Origin: Thiohalocapsa sp.
GTDB taxonomy: Bacteria > Pseudomonadota > Gammaproteobacteria > Chromatiales > Chromatiaceae
DNA length: 64,000 nt
NCBI GenBank assembly: GCA_021736785.1
Contig: JAIPFF010000005.1
Coordinates: 62,001 to 126,000 of the forward strand
Direction: 5' to 3'
Below are positions 1-7,227 of the stretch, piece by piece. Within the stretch, counting starts at the first letter, position 1. Each line of letters opens with the position of its first letter. The notes beneath the pieces were generated by a model that worked only from the letters and a program-made list of their open reading frames with translations, did not search any database and was not told where the DNA came from. Both the position numbers and the translations under genes were made by a program.

Positions 1-1269
1 GCCGATCCCGAAGCCGCGCGAGTCCCGGGCAAAGAACGGCGTGCGCCCGCGGGGCACGACGACGATGCCGGACGGCGTGACCACCCAGTCGCGCCGGTCG
101 GCGTCGGCGTCGTAACCGATTCGGGTGCCGTGCTCGATCAGGTTGTGGCGGTCGACGATTGTCCGGCGCAGGCGCGCACCGCGCCCGATGCGGGCGTAGT
201 CCATGATGATGCAGTCTTCCACCTCGGCCCCGGCTTCGATGACCGCCTCGCGACGCACGATGGAATTGACCACCCGCGCGTCTTCGATCACGGTCGCCGC
301 GCCGAGCAGCGAATTGTCGATCTCGCCGCGGGTCACGCGTGCCACCGGGCCCTGGTAGTTGCTGGAGAACACAGGCCACTGGGGGTTGAACAGATCCAGG
401 CGCGGCTCGGCACCGAGCACATCGCGGTGGGCCTCGTAGTAGCTGTCGATAGTGCCGACATCGCGCCAATAGGCAGACTCTTCGTAAGGTTTGATCCCCG
501 GAATGTCGTTGCCAGCGAAGTCATAGGCATAGACGCGTTGATTGGAAGCGAGCATCCGCGGCAGAACGTGGTTGCCGAAGTCGCTCTCGCCGCGCCGGTG
601 CGCATCGCGCAGCGCCCGGACCAGGCAGCCGGAATTGAACACGTAGTTGCCCATCGAGGCATACACCCTGCCGGGATCATCGGGCATGGGCGTGCCCCGC
701 TCGGGCTTTTCTTCGAAGCCGCGGATGCGCCCGTCGGCGTCGGCCGCGATGACGCCGAAGTTGCGTGACTGCTCCGCCGGCACCGGCAGAGCGGCCACCG
801 TCACCTCCGCGTCGCGCTCGATGTGATAGCTGATCATCTGGCTCACATCCATGCGATAGACGTGATCGGCGCCGAACACCAAGACCAGTTCCGGGTGCTG
901 TGTTTCGATCAGGTCGATGTTCTGAGAGACCGCATCCGCCGTCCCGCTGAACCACGCGTTGCCGTCGAGCATCTGCGGCGGCACCACGGTCACGAACTGG
1001 TCGGGAAACAGCGGCGAGATCGTCCAGGCCTTGCGGATGTGCTCGATCAGCGACTGGGATTTGTACTGCACCAACAGGTAGATGGTGTAGATGCCCGAGT
1101 TGACCAGATTGCTGAGCGCGAAGTCGATGATGCGGTAGCGCGAGCCGAACGGCACCGCCGGCTTCGAGCGCTTCTCGGTCAGCGGCATCAGGCGCGAGCC
1201 TTGCCCGCCGGCCATGACCATCGCCATGACATTGCTGGCATAGCGGATTCTCGGTTGTTGCCTGCGCAT
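1..1269 (-). CDS. glgC: glucose-1-phosphate adenylyltransferase (partial, 3' end outside window)
   Basis: ADP-glucose pyrophosphorylase makes ADP-glucose from glucose-1-phosphate and ATP, the committed step of bacterial glycogen synthesis in the cytoplasm. The frame runs open from ATG at 1269 (MRRQQPRIRYASNVMAMVMA) to the window edge, so 423 residues are visible, nearly the usual length of about 420-430. Visible motifs are the nucleotide-binding loop MAGGQGSRLMPLTEKRSKPA, GTADAVSQN, the catalytic VLVFGADHVYRMD, GFEEKP, GNYVF, YWRDVGTIDSYYEA and C-terminal left-handed beta-helix hexad repeats. A GGAGGT leader lies 5 nt before the start. It is downstream of the CBS gene on the same strand and close to the trehalose block, consistent with a role in glucan storage. 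Confidence 0.95.
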   Translation of the reverse strand, partial: MRRQQPRIRYASNVMAMVMAGGQGSRLMPLTEKRSKPAVPFGSRYRIIDFALSNLVNSGIYTIYLLVQYKSQSLIEHIRKAWTISPLFPDQFVTVVPPQMLDGNAWFSGTADAVSQNIDLIETQHPELVLVFGADHVYRMDVSQMISYHIERDAEVTVAALPVPAEQSRNFGVIAADADGRIRGFEEKPERGTPMPDDPGRVYASMGNYVFNSGCLVRALRDAHRRGESDFGNHVLPRMLASNQRVYAYDFAGNDIPGIKPYEESAYWRDVGTIDSYYEAHRDVLGAEPRLDLFNPQWPVFSSNYQGPVARVTRGEIDNSLLGAATVIEDARVVNSIVRREAVIEAGAEVEDCIIMDYARIGRGARLRRTIVDRHNLIEHGTRIGYDADADRRDWVVTPSGIVVVPRGRTPFFARDSRGFGIG

Positions 1270-1447
1270 GCGCACTACCTCCGGGTTACCGGTGTCGGGC
1301 CGCACACCGGGGCTATGGCCGTGCTCTGGGCCGGATCGCCGTGCGTTTACATCGGCAGTGTCTCGACGCCCGGCACGCCCGCCGTGATTGAAAGACCCTG
1401 TAAGTGCACGAGCAAGGATCGGACCGGCGCATGGCGCACCTGCCGGC

Positions 1448-1486
1448 GCCGATCGCCCGAGCCGATCGCCCGAGCCGATCGCCCAA
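1448..1486. repeat. 13-bp tandem repeat, three units
   Basis: Units of GCCGATCGCCCGA; two are identical and the third has one change. It is intergenic and then degenerates into GAGCCC steps. Confidence 0.8.
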
Positions 1487-1526
1487 GCCCGAGCCCGAGC
1501 AGACCCGGAGCGGTCCCTGAACCGGT

Positions 1527-1551
1527 CCCGGGCGGACCCCGGCCGCCCGGG
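1527..1551 (-). terminator. possible terminator hairpin after the CBS gene
   Basis: A perfect 9-bp stem CCCGGGCGG/CCGCCCGGG with a 7-nt loop lies about 35 nt past the stop of the CBS gene. No T tract follows, so it may only be a stabilising hairpin. Confidence 0.4.
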
Positions 1552-1585
1552 CGTTCTTCCGCCGGCCGAGGCCGGACGGGCCGCG

Positions 1586-1960
1586 TCACTCGATGACGAC
1601 ACGCGGGATGTCGTGCATCGAGACGACGCCGCTCACGCGGTCGTCGTCGTCGAGCACGATAAGCCGCGAGACGCCGTGGCGCTCCATCACCTGCAGGGCT
1701 TCGCGCGTGCGCGCTTTTCGACCGATCGTCACCACCAGCTGCGTCATCGCATCGCGCACCGGCGTCTGCGAAAGGTCGCAGCCGCTGGCGGCGGCGCGAA
1801 CGGCGATATCGCGATCGGTGACCGTGCCGACCAGCCGGCCGCCGTCGCGCACGGGCAAGAAGCCGACGTCGTTGCTGTGCATGAACCGAGCGGCGGCCGT
1901 GAGCGGCGCGTCCGCGTTGATGCTGACGATCAGCGGCGTCATGATCTCTTCGACCAGCAC
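1586..1960 (-). CDS. CBS-domain protein
   Basis: A 124-residue protein made of two CBS motifs forming one Bateman module. These bind adenosyl nucleotides and act as energy sensors. Typical strings are VEEIMTPLIVSINADAPL, VGFLPVRDGGRLVGTVTDRD and, in the second half, VRDAMTQLVVTIG, HGVSRLIVLDDD and VSGVVSMHDI. I chose GTG at 1960 because a GGAGG lies 8 nt upstream; a TTG 18 nt earlier would overlap that site. No effector domain is fused, so the partner is unknown. It lies just upstream of glgC on the same strand. A candidate sigma-54-type promoter is at 2083-2097. Confidence 0.85.
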   Translation of the reverse strand: MLVEEIMTPLIVSINADAPLTAAARFMHSNDVGFLPVRDGGRLVGTVTDRDIAVRAAASGCDLSQTPVRDAMTQLVVTIGRKARTREALQVMERHGVSRLIVLDDDDRVSGVVSMHDIPRVVIE

Positions 1961-2082
1961 CTTGATTACCTCCGACAATCTTCAATGGGGCGGGCACCGT
2001 GCGCCGGCGAAATGCCGGCGGCGGCGACAACCGCCCGGACGGCGCTTCCGACCGAAAGGCAGGGCGCCATCGGAGCTATCCA

Positions 2083-2097
2083 GCAAAATGCGGACCC
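2083..2097 (-). promoter_or_regulatory. candidate sigma-54 promoter (CBS gene)
   Basis: GGGTCCGCATTTTGC: GG and GC separated by exactly 10 nt, with TTGCT at the -12 element. It is about 120 nt before the GTG start. The -24 element is imperfect. Confidence 0.4.
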
Positions 2098-2256
2098 ACG
2101 TCCGCGCGAATCCTTCCGTCCGTCCCCCACCACACGCTGCGTAATGACACGGATTACACGGGTCGCCCCGGTCTTCTAGGCTGATGAAGTGGTGCCGAGC
2201 TTCTCGCGCGGTGCCGCCCCGAAACCACCGACCGCGGAGGGCAGAGTCCCAACAAG

Positions 2257-2739
2257 ATGAAGATCGCGACGAAAACGGTTCTCCGATCCGACAACGCGCC
2301 GACGGCAGCGGAGGACGAGCCCTGCCGCTCCGGGCTTCAGCGCGAACGGCTCGATGCGGGCGACGACATCAGCATCCTGATCGTCGACGACAACGCCGAC
2401 GTCGCCGCAGCGCTGTCGCTGCTGCTGCAACTGCTCGGCTGTCGTGTCATTACGGCCGCATCCGGCGCGGAAGCCCTGTCCGCCACGCAAGCAGGGCCTC
2501 CGCGGATGGCGCTGCTCGATATCGGCCTGCCGGACATCGACGGTCTGGAACTGGCGCGCCGCCTACGCCGGCGCTACCCCTCCGTCGACCAGCTCCGACT
2601 GGTCGCGATCAGCGGCTACGGCTACGACGAAGACCGCCGCGAGGCCTTCGACGCGGGCTTCGACGAGCACCTCACCAAGCCCGTGGGCCGGGACACCCTG
2701 CAGGCGCTCATCGCGCGTGTCGGAGCGGGTGCAGCCTAA
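2257..2739 (+). CDS. stand-alone response-regulator receiver protein
   Basis: A 160-residue protein with a poorly conserved N-terminal 35 residues followed by one CheY-like receiver domain and no output domain. The acidic pocket is LIVDDNAD, the phospho-acceptor is Asp88 in LLDIGLPDIDG, the switch region is VAISGYGYDED, and the conserved Lys141 is in HLTKPVG. The domain closely resembles the C-terminal receiver of the hybrid kinase at 36649-39042 (shared VDDN-DVAAALSLLL, DIGLPDIDGLE-ARRLR, AGFDEHL-KPV), so both may belong to one phosphorelay. The start is uncertain because the leader is weak. Confidence 0.85.
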   Translation: MKIATKTVLRSDNAPTAAEDEPCRSGLQRERLDAGDDISILIVDDNADVAAALSLLLQLLGCRVITAASGAEALSATQAGPPRMALLDIGLPDIDGLELARRLRRRYPSVDQLRLVAISGYGYDEDRREAFDAGFDEHLTKPVGRDTLQALIARVGAGAA

Positions 2740-2804
2740 CGCTATCGCCGACGCAGTCGCCCGCATCGCAGACCGCGCGCCCGCGGGCAACGGGCGCGAA
2801 GCAA

Positions 2805-2819
2805 TGGCGCCGGAATTGC
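2805..2819 (+). promoter_or_regulatory. candidate sigma-54 promoter (BON gene)
   Basis: TGGCGCCGGAATTGC matches the -24/-12 pattern with exact GG-N10-GC spacing and TTGC. It is about 80 nt before the ATG at 2899. Confidence 0.6.
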
Positions 2820-2898
2820 ATCGATTCGATGACAAGACAGTCCTGATCCCGACGAGCGGGACGCCATCAGCTCATCCACGATAGCGGGAGGTCCGCGC

Positions 2899-3606
2899 AT
2901 GAACAGCTTCAAGCACGCAGAGCGGCTGCATAAAGCCCTCGCCAATGATCCGGATACCCGGCCCTTCGCCGACCGAATTCATCTGCTGCCCGGCGAGCCT
3001 TGGCGCATCGAGGGCCAGGTCGACAGTATCGCCGCGCGACGCAAAGTGATTCGATTGGCGCGCAAATCCCTGCCCACGGGCTACATCGAAGACGGCGTGA
3101 CGCTGTCGCCCGCCCTCAGTCAGTCCGACGAAGACTTGGCCAAAGCGGTGCGCGATGCATTGCGCGAGGATTCCTCGCTCGCGGGCGTGCGCGTGCTCGA
3201 GCCCGGCATGCATCCGCCGCCGGTCAACCGGCCCTGGGTCGGCGTGCTGGTGCGTGACGGCATCGTTCACTTGGGCGGCTGGCTGCATAGCCACGCCGAT
3301 AAGGCGGTCGCCGAGGGACTGGCATGGGAGACCAACGCCGCGCGGGATGTGGACAACCTGATCCACTGCGAGCCGCGCCGCCCGCGCTCGGACGCCGACA
3401 TCGCCGAAGCGGCGATGACGTTGATCCACGACAACGAGGCGCTGAAGGACCAGCCTATTCGAGTCGATGTCGACCCCGGCAGCGCCCCCCTGCACGGGCA
3501 GGTGGAAGACGCGCAACGACGCTCGCTGGCGCGCACCTTGTGCTGGTTCGTGCCGGCCGTTCGGCAGGTCGAGGACGACTTATCGGTGCGACGCCCGATG
3601 CGATAG
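2899..3606 (+). CDS. BON-domain protein
   Basis: A 235-residue protein with no clear signal peptide. I see three degenerate BON-like segments at roughly residues 5-70, 75-160 and 165-230. The middle one has DEDLAKAVRDALREDSSLAG, then VRDGIVHLGGWLHSHADKAVAEGLAW and DVDNLIHCEPR. BON modules are associated with envelope and phospholipid binding in OsmY-like proteins. The lack of an export signal is unlike the other BON proteins in this window. Function is unknown. It is probably transcribed from the promoter at 2805. Confidence 0.75.
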   Translation: MNSFKHAERLHKALANDPDTRPFADRIHLLPGEPWRIEGQVDSIAARRKVIRLARKSLPTGYIEDGVTLSPALSQSDEDLAKAVRDALREDSSLAGVRVLEPGMHPPPVNRPWVGVLVRDGIVHLGGWLHSHADKAVAEGLAWETNAARDVDNLIHCEPRRPRSDADIAEAAMTLIHDNEALKDQPIRVDVDPGSAPLHGQVEDAQRRSLARTLCWFVPAVRQVEDDLSVRRPMR

Positions 3607-3695
3607 CCCCGAGACGACGGTTGGGCGCGGCAGTCCATCGGCGCCCTGCCCGGCCGCCCTATCGAGCCCGGCCGGTCGCCGACGCCCGCCGGCAT

Positions 3696-4583
3696 TCAGC
3701 CGGACATCTTCCCGCGCCGGCGCAGCAGCCGGTCGCCGCCCGCCACGGCAATCGCGCTCCACAACGGCAGCAGCAGCAACAGCCCTTCGAAGCCCCGCGT
3801 CGCGACCGCGGCCGCGCCCACCGCGGCGCTGAGCATTTGACCGGTGCGTACCCGCGACGGATGCAGCGGCAGGCCGGTGTCGTCGGCGACGCTGTGCAGC
3901 TTGCCGGCATCGCGGATCACCACCACGAACAGCATCAACAGGACCAGGGCCGGGAGCAGCGCCGCCGGGTGCGGCAGCCCGACAGGCAACGGACCCGCCC
4001 CGGTGAATGTGCGCGCCACGAAGACCGCGACCACCAGCGCGAGCAGCGACAGCAGGGCCGCGGTGGCGACGCTGCGCAGGCTGCGCGGCGGGAGCATCCC
4101 GTCCAGCACCAGCGCCGCCGCGCCGGCCGCGAGATAGACCCAGTCCGAGCCGGCATCCGCCAGCCAGATACCGAGCCCGAGCACGGCGAGCGCATCGGCC
4201 AGCGTCGCCGGGGCGCCGGTGGTCCGGTTGACCACGCGCATCGCCAGCAGCAGCGCGAAGCACTCGGCAATCCCGGGCAGCGGAAGCGGCGTCGGCCAGG
4301 TCAGCGACAGGCCGATGGCGAGGGCGGCCGCGCACAGCCCGGCGGCACCCAGGGCAGCCATCTCATGGTCCGGATCCAGCTCCCGGCAAATCGCCCAGGC
4401 GAGGAACACCGCCAGCGCCAAACGCAGTGCATCGCTCCAAGACGCGACCCATTGCTCGGACGCGGTGCCGAGTACCAGCCCCGCCGTAACGAGCACGGCG
4501 GCGCTCCCGCCGACAATCCAGCGGTTCGTGGCATGGCCGAAGTCCAGCGGGCGGCCGATTCCGGATAGGCTGCGGATATCCAT
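3696..4583 (-). CDS. polytopic membrane protein of unknown function
   Basis: A 295-residue, very hydrophobic protein with about nine predicted membrane helices (for example AAVLVTAGLVLGTAS, LALAVFLAWAICREL, LLPALVLLMLFVVVI) and a basic C-terminus (RLLRRRGKMSG). I recognise no family. The start at 4583 is supported by GGGAG 7 nt upstream; the open frame extends further but that part does not look coding. It is divergent from the YbaK-like gene, and the shared 440-bp region carries promoter and enhancer-like motifs. Confidence 0.75.
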   Translation of the reverse strand: MDIRSLSGIGRPLDFGHATNRWIVGGSAAVLVTAGLVLGTASEQWVASWSDALRLALAVFLAWAICRELDPDHEMAALGAAGLCAAALAIGLSLTWPTPLPLPGIAECFALLLAMRVVNRTTGAPATLADALAVLGLGIWLADAGSDWVYLAAGAAALVLDGMLPPRSLRSVATAALLSLLALVVAVFVARTFTGAGPLPVGLPHPAALLPALVLLMLFVVVIRDAGKLHSVADDTGLPLHPSRVRTGQMLSAAVGAAAVATRGFEGLLLLLPLWSAIAVAGGDRLLRRRGKMSG

Positions 4584-4697
4584 GGGTGTTCTCCCGGGTC
4601 GGGCGCGTCGCCGCGGAGCGATGTTCCCGTGTGGAGGCGGATACGGGACCGAGACCGCGCCGGCGGCGATTGCGCGAAAATAGATAGCGGACAAGGA

Positions 4698-4712
4698 GCG
4701 GAATGCGTGCCA
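4698..4712 (-). promoter_or_regulatory. candidate sigma-54 promoter (membrane protein)
   Basis: TGGCACGCATTCCGC: a perfect -24 heptamer TGGCACG and correctly spaced GC, with CC in place of TT before the -12 GC. It is about 115 nt before the start at 4583. Confidence 0.55.
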
Positions 4713-4792
4713 GCCCCGGTCGTGAATGAAGTCCCCCACGATACGCTGTTCGGCGCCCGACGGGTGGCCAATGCAGCGTATATCGTTGCATT

Positions 4793-4808
4793 CGGGGGCA
4801 TTTGCCGG
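4793..4808 (+). promoter_or_regulatory. putative enhancer motif (UAS)
   Basis: CGGGGGCATTTGCCGG, a copy of the recurrent CGGKGCATTTGCCCC motif. It faces a second, inverted copy at 4814-4830, so ATTTGC and GCAAAT form a palindrome separated by 12 nt. Confidence 0.5.
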
Positions 4809-4813
4809 CCGGC

Positions 4814-4830
4814 GGGTGCAAATCCACCGG
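4814..4830 (-). promoter_or_regulatory. putative enhancer motif (UAS), inverted copy
   Basis: Reads CCGGTGGATTTGCACCC on the minus strand. It is the partner of the copy at 4793 and resembles the copy at 43531. Confidence 0.45.
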
Positions 4831-4958
4831 GCCGGGGCTTTATACGTCATTCACGCTCGCCGCGATGGGTAATCGTCCGGATTCGCAGCGTCCCCCAGGG
4901 TCGCTACATTGCCGGCTCGGCAACGCGGGAAACGTCCCGCGGCCGCTACGATACAACG

Positions 4959-4973
4959 CGGCAACGCCGATGC
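4959..4973 (+). promoter_or_regulatory. weak candidate sigma-54 promoter (YbaK-like gene)
   Basis: CGGCAACGCCGATGC has correct GG-N10-GC spacing and GGCA at -24, but only ATGC at -12. It is about 50 nt before the start. Confidence 0.35.
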
Positions 4974-5023
4974 GAACAACGGGCGCCACGCAAGCGCCGC
5001 GACCCGACACGGGGAGGAAGCCG

Positions 5024-5500
5024 GTGGCAACATCGATGGGGCTCGACGATCTTCTGCACGCGCAGGACGTTCACTGCGCGCTGCTGCCGACGTATCTGCG
5101 CGCACCGCACGGCCAAGGTGCTCGCGGCAGGATCCCGATCACGGGCGCCCACCGGATCGCCACCGGACTGCTGTTGGCCGACCGCCTCGGCTCCGCCCTG
5201 GCCGTCATTCCAAAGGATCGGGCGCTCGACCTCGGCGCCATGCAGCAAGAATTCGGCCGGCAGTTCCACGTATTGGGGCGAATCGACGCCTCCCGCGTCG
5301 GATCCGGGCTGGCCGCCGCCGCCGGCTCGACGCCGACGCCGGCCGGCATCGAGCTGTTCGTCGACCAATCTCTGGTCCTGCTCTCCTATGTCTACCTGGA
5401 GACCGCCGATCCGAATCGGTTGGCGCGCCTCGACGGCGACTCGTTCCGCAGCCTGTTCTATGGCGCCTGGTGCGGACGCATCACCCGCAAGCCGGATTGA
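5024..5500 (+). CDS. YbaK/EbsC-family (aminoacyl-tRNA deacylase-like) protein
   Basis: A 158-residue protein resembling the YbaK/ProXp editing fold, which hydrolyses mischarged aminoacyl-tRNAs. Family-like strings are GLLLADRLGSALAVIPKDR, LDLGAMQQEFGR and, near the C-terminus, VDQSLVLLSYVYLETAD. The Lys usually found near the start of the core (family pattern KxLLL) is not evident, so activity is uncertain. I prefer GTG at 5024, 6 nt after GGAGG; ATG at 5036 is the alternative. The open frame continues upstream but runs through the regulatory region. Confidence 0.65.
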   Translation: MATSMGLDDLLHAQDVHCALLPTYLRAPHGQGARGRIPITGAHRIATGLLLADRLGSALAVIPKDRALDLGAMQQEFGRQFHVLGRIDASRVGSGLAAAAGSTPTPAGIELFVDQSLVLLSYVYLETADPNRLARLDGDSFRSLFYGAWCGRITRKPD

Positions 5501-5591
5501 CCCCGGGCGCGCACCTGCATCTATTGCGCAACGCCGCGAGGGGCGCCGGGGGCAAGGCGGCCGGCGCCGGACCGCAATGCAGACCCCGCGA

Positions 5592-5606
5592 AGGCATCGT
5601 TGTTGC
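5592..5606 (+). promoter_or_regulatory. candidate sigma-54 promoter (disulfide reductase gene)
   Basis: AGGCATCGTTGTTGC: exact GG-N10-GC spacing, GGCA and TTGCT. It is about 68 nt before the ATG at 5674. Confidence 0.55.
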
Positions 5607-5673
5607 TTGTCCTTGCGCGAGCAGCGGCGCCGGTCGGGCGCCGGCATCGACGACGCGGCGGGAGGACATGCCC

Positions 5674-7098
5674 ATGAGCGAACGCTACGACGCGATCATC
5701 ATCGGAGCCGGCCAGGCCGGACCACCGCTGGCACTGCGGCTGGCCGGCCAAGGCCTGACGACGGCGCTGATCGAGCGCCGCCAGGTCGGCGGCAGCTGCG
5801 TGAACTTCGGTTGCACGCCCACCAAGGCGATGGTCGCCAGCGCCCGCGCGGCTTGGGCGGCACGGCGTGCCGGTGAGCTGGGCGTGCGCATCGGCGGCAG
5901 CATCGACGTCGACCTGGCAGCGGTGAAGGCGCGCACCGACGCCATCGTCGCGAGCTCCCGCGACGGGCTGCGCGAGGCGCTGTCGTCGCAAGACCATATC
6001 GCGCTCATCGAGGCCCATGCGCGTTTCACCGGCACCCGTACCGTGAGCGCCGGCGGGCGCGAGCTGAGCGCTCCGCGCATCTTCATCAACACCGGCACCC
6101 GCAGCGCCGTGCCGCCGATTCCCGGGCTGGAAGCATCCGGCTATTGGACGCCGAGCAGCGTGAGCCGGGCGGAAACGCTGCCGGAGCATCTCATCGTCCT
6201 CGGCGGCGGCGCGACCGGCGTCGAGTATGCGCAGATGTTCGGGCGCTTCGGCAGCCGGGTGACGCTGATCGAGCGTCATGCGCGCCTGCTCCCGGGCGAG
6301 GACTCCGACGTCTCCGCCGCCGTTCAGCGCATCCTGGAGTCGGAAGGCATCGACGTCCAGGTGGGCGCCGAGGCGAAGCAGGTGCAAGGGTCGGCCGGCG
6401 ACATCGCCCTGCGGTTCTCCGCCGGCGGCAGCGAGCAGACCGTACAGGGCGATCGACTCCTGCTCGCACTCGGGCGCCGCCCCAATAGCGACGACCTCGA
6501 CCTGGAAGCTGCCGGCGTTGCGGTGGACGCCGACGGACATATCCCGGTCGACGAGATACTGCGCACCGGCGTGGACGGCATCTGGGCCCTCGGCGACGTC
6601 AACGGCAAAGGGGCGTTTACGCATACGGCCTACGACGACTATCGCATCGTCGCCGACCAACTGTTCGGTGAAGGCCGGCGCTCGCTCGACGACCGCATCC
6701 ACGCGGCCGCTGTCTACATCGATCCGCCGCTGGGGCGCGTAGGACTCGACGAGACGCAGATCCGCGCCGCCTCCCGCGGCACCTTGCTGGCGAAAATGCC
6801 GATGAGCGCAGTCTCCCGCGCCACGGAGCGCGGCGAGACCGAAGGCTTCATGAAGGTGCTGGTGGACGAGCAAAGCAGCCGCATCCTCGGCGCAACCGTG
6901 CTCGGCATCGGCGGCGACGAGGTCGTCCAGGCCCTGCTCATCGCCATGGCCGCCGGCGCCCCCTATCAGCTGATCCGCGACCTCACCGGCATCCACCCGA
7001 CCGTGAGCGAACTGCTGCCGAGCCTGTTCGCGAGCCTCGAGCGTATGGAATCGCCCGTCGACGCGCAGGCCGGCGAAGCCGCGCGGCAGCAGGGCTAG
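5674..7098 (+). CDS. FAD-dependent pyridine nucleotide-disulfide oxidoreductase (mercuric-reductase-like)
   Basis: A 474-residue class I flavoprotein disulfide reductase. It has the N-terminal FAD loop IIIGAGQAGPPLA, the redox pair GGSCVNFGCTPTKAM, the NAD(P) loop VLGGGATGVEYAQMFGRFG, the second FAD motif GIWALGDVNGKGAFTH and a C-terminal dimer domain ending in HPTVSELLP with the catalytic His-Glu dyad. It lacks both the N-terminal heavy-metal domain and the C-terminal Cys pair of true MerA, so mercury reduction is doubtful; the substrate is unknown. ATG 5674 is favoured over ATG 5668 because GGAGG ends 8 nt before it. It probably forms a single-gene unit under the promoter at 5592. Confidence 0.88.
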   Translation: MSERYDAIIIGAGQAGPPLALRLAGQGLTTALIERRQVGGSCVNFGCTPTKAMVASARAAWAARRAGELGVRIGGSIDVDLAAVKARTDAIVASSRDGLREALSSQDHIALIEAHARFTGTRTVSAGGRELSAPRIFINTGTRSAVPPIPGLEASGYWTPSSVSRAETLPEHLIVLGGGATGVEYAQMFGRFGSRVTLIERHARLLPGEDSDVSAAVQRILESEGIDVQVGAEAKQVQGSAGDIALRFSAGGSEQTVQGDRLLLALGRRPNSDDLDLEAAGVAVDADGHIPVDEILRTGVDGIWALGDVNGKGAFTHTAYDDYRIVADQLFGEGRRSLDDRIHAAAVYIDPPLGRVGLDETQIRAASRGTLLAKMPMSAVSRATERGETEGFMKVLVDEQSSRILGATVLGIGGDEVVQALLIAMAAGAPYQLIRDLTGIHPTVSELLPSLFASLERMESPVDAQAGEAARQQG

Positions 7099-7227
7099 AC
7101 CCGCCGCCGGCGGCCGGCTCGGCGGGCCGAGACGGCCGTCGCTTAGGAGGACCGAATGGCGGCGCGATGGAACGCGGGCAAGGTAAGGATCCGCCGCTCT
7201 TTATGCCGCCCCGCCCCGGCTCCGCCG

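Larger units (their letters stand above)
1270..1585. other. intergenic region with 13-bp tandem repeat and hairpin
   Basis: No convincing gene. It holds a 13-bp tandem repeat (GCCGATCGCCCGA, three copies, 1448-1486) and a GC-rich hairpin at 1527-1551. A weak GG-N10-GC match on the minus strand (1412-1426, TTGCT at the -12 side) could serve glgC. Confidence 0.5.
4584..5023. other. divergent regulatory region
   Basis: A 440-bp gene-free stretch between divergent genes. It contains one sigma-54-like promoter facing each way and, between them, two facing copies of the recurrent ATTTGC motif (4793-4808 and 4814-4830). Confidence 0.55.

Noticed and set aside
130-768. 212-codon plus-strand open frame at the window start
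   Set aside because: It is the antisense of glgC, whose minus-strand frame shows clear ADP-glucose pyrophosphorylase motifs.
1412-1426. Sigma-54 promoter for glgC
   Set aside because: The -12 side is good (TTGCT) but the -24 side CGGTCCG is poor and no motif copy lies nearby, so I did not list it as a feature.
5521-6996. 491-codon minus-strand open frame opposite the disulfide reductase
   Set aside because: No domain or leader, while the opposite strand encodes intact flavoprotein motifs.
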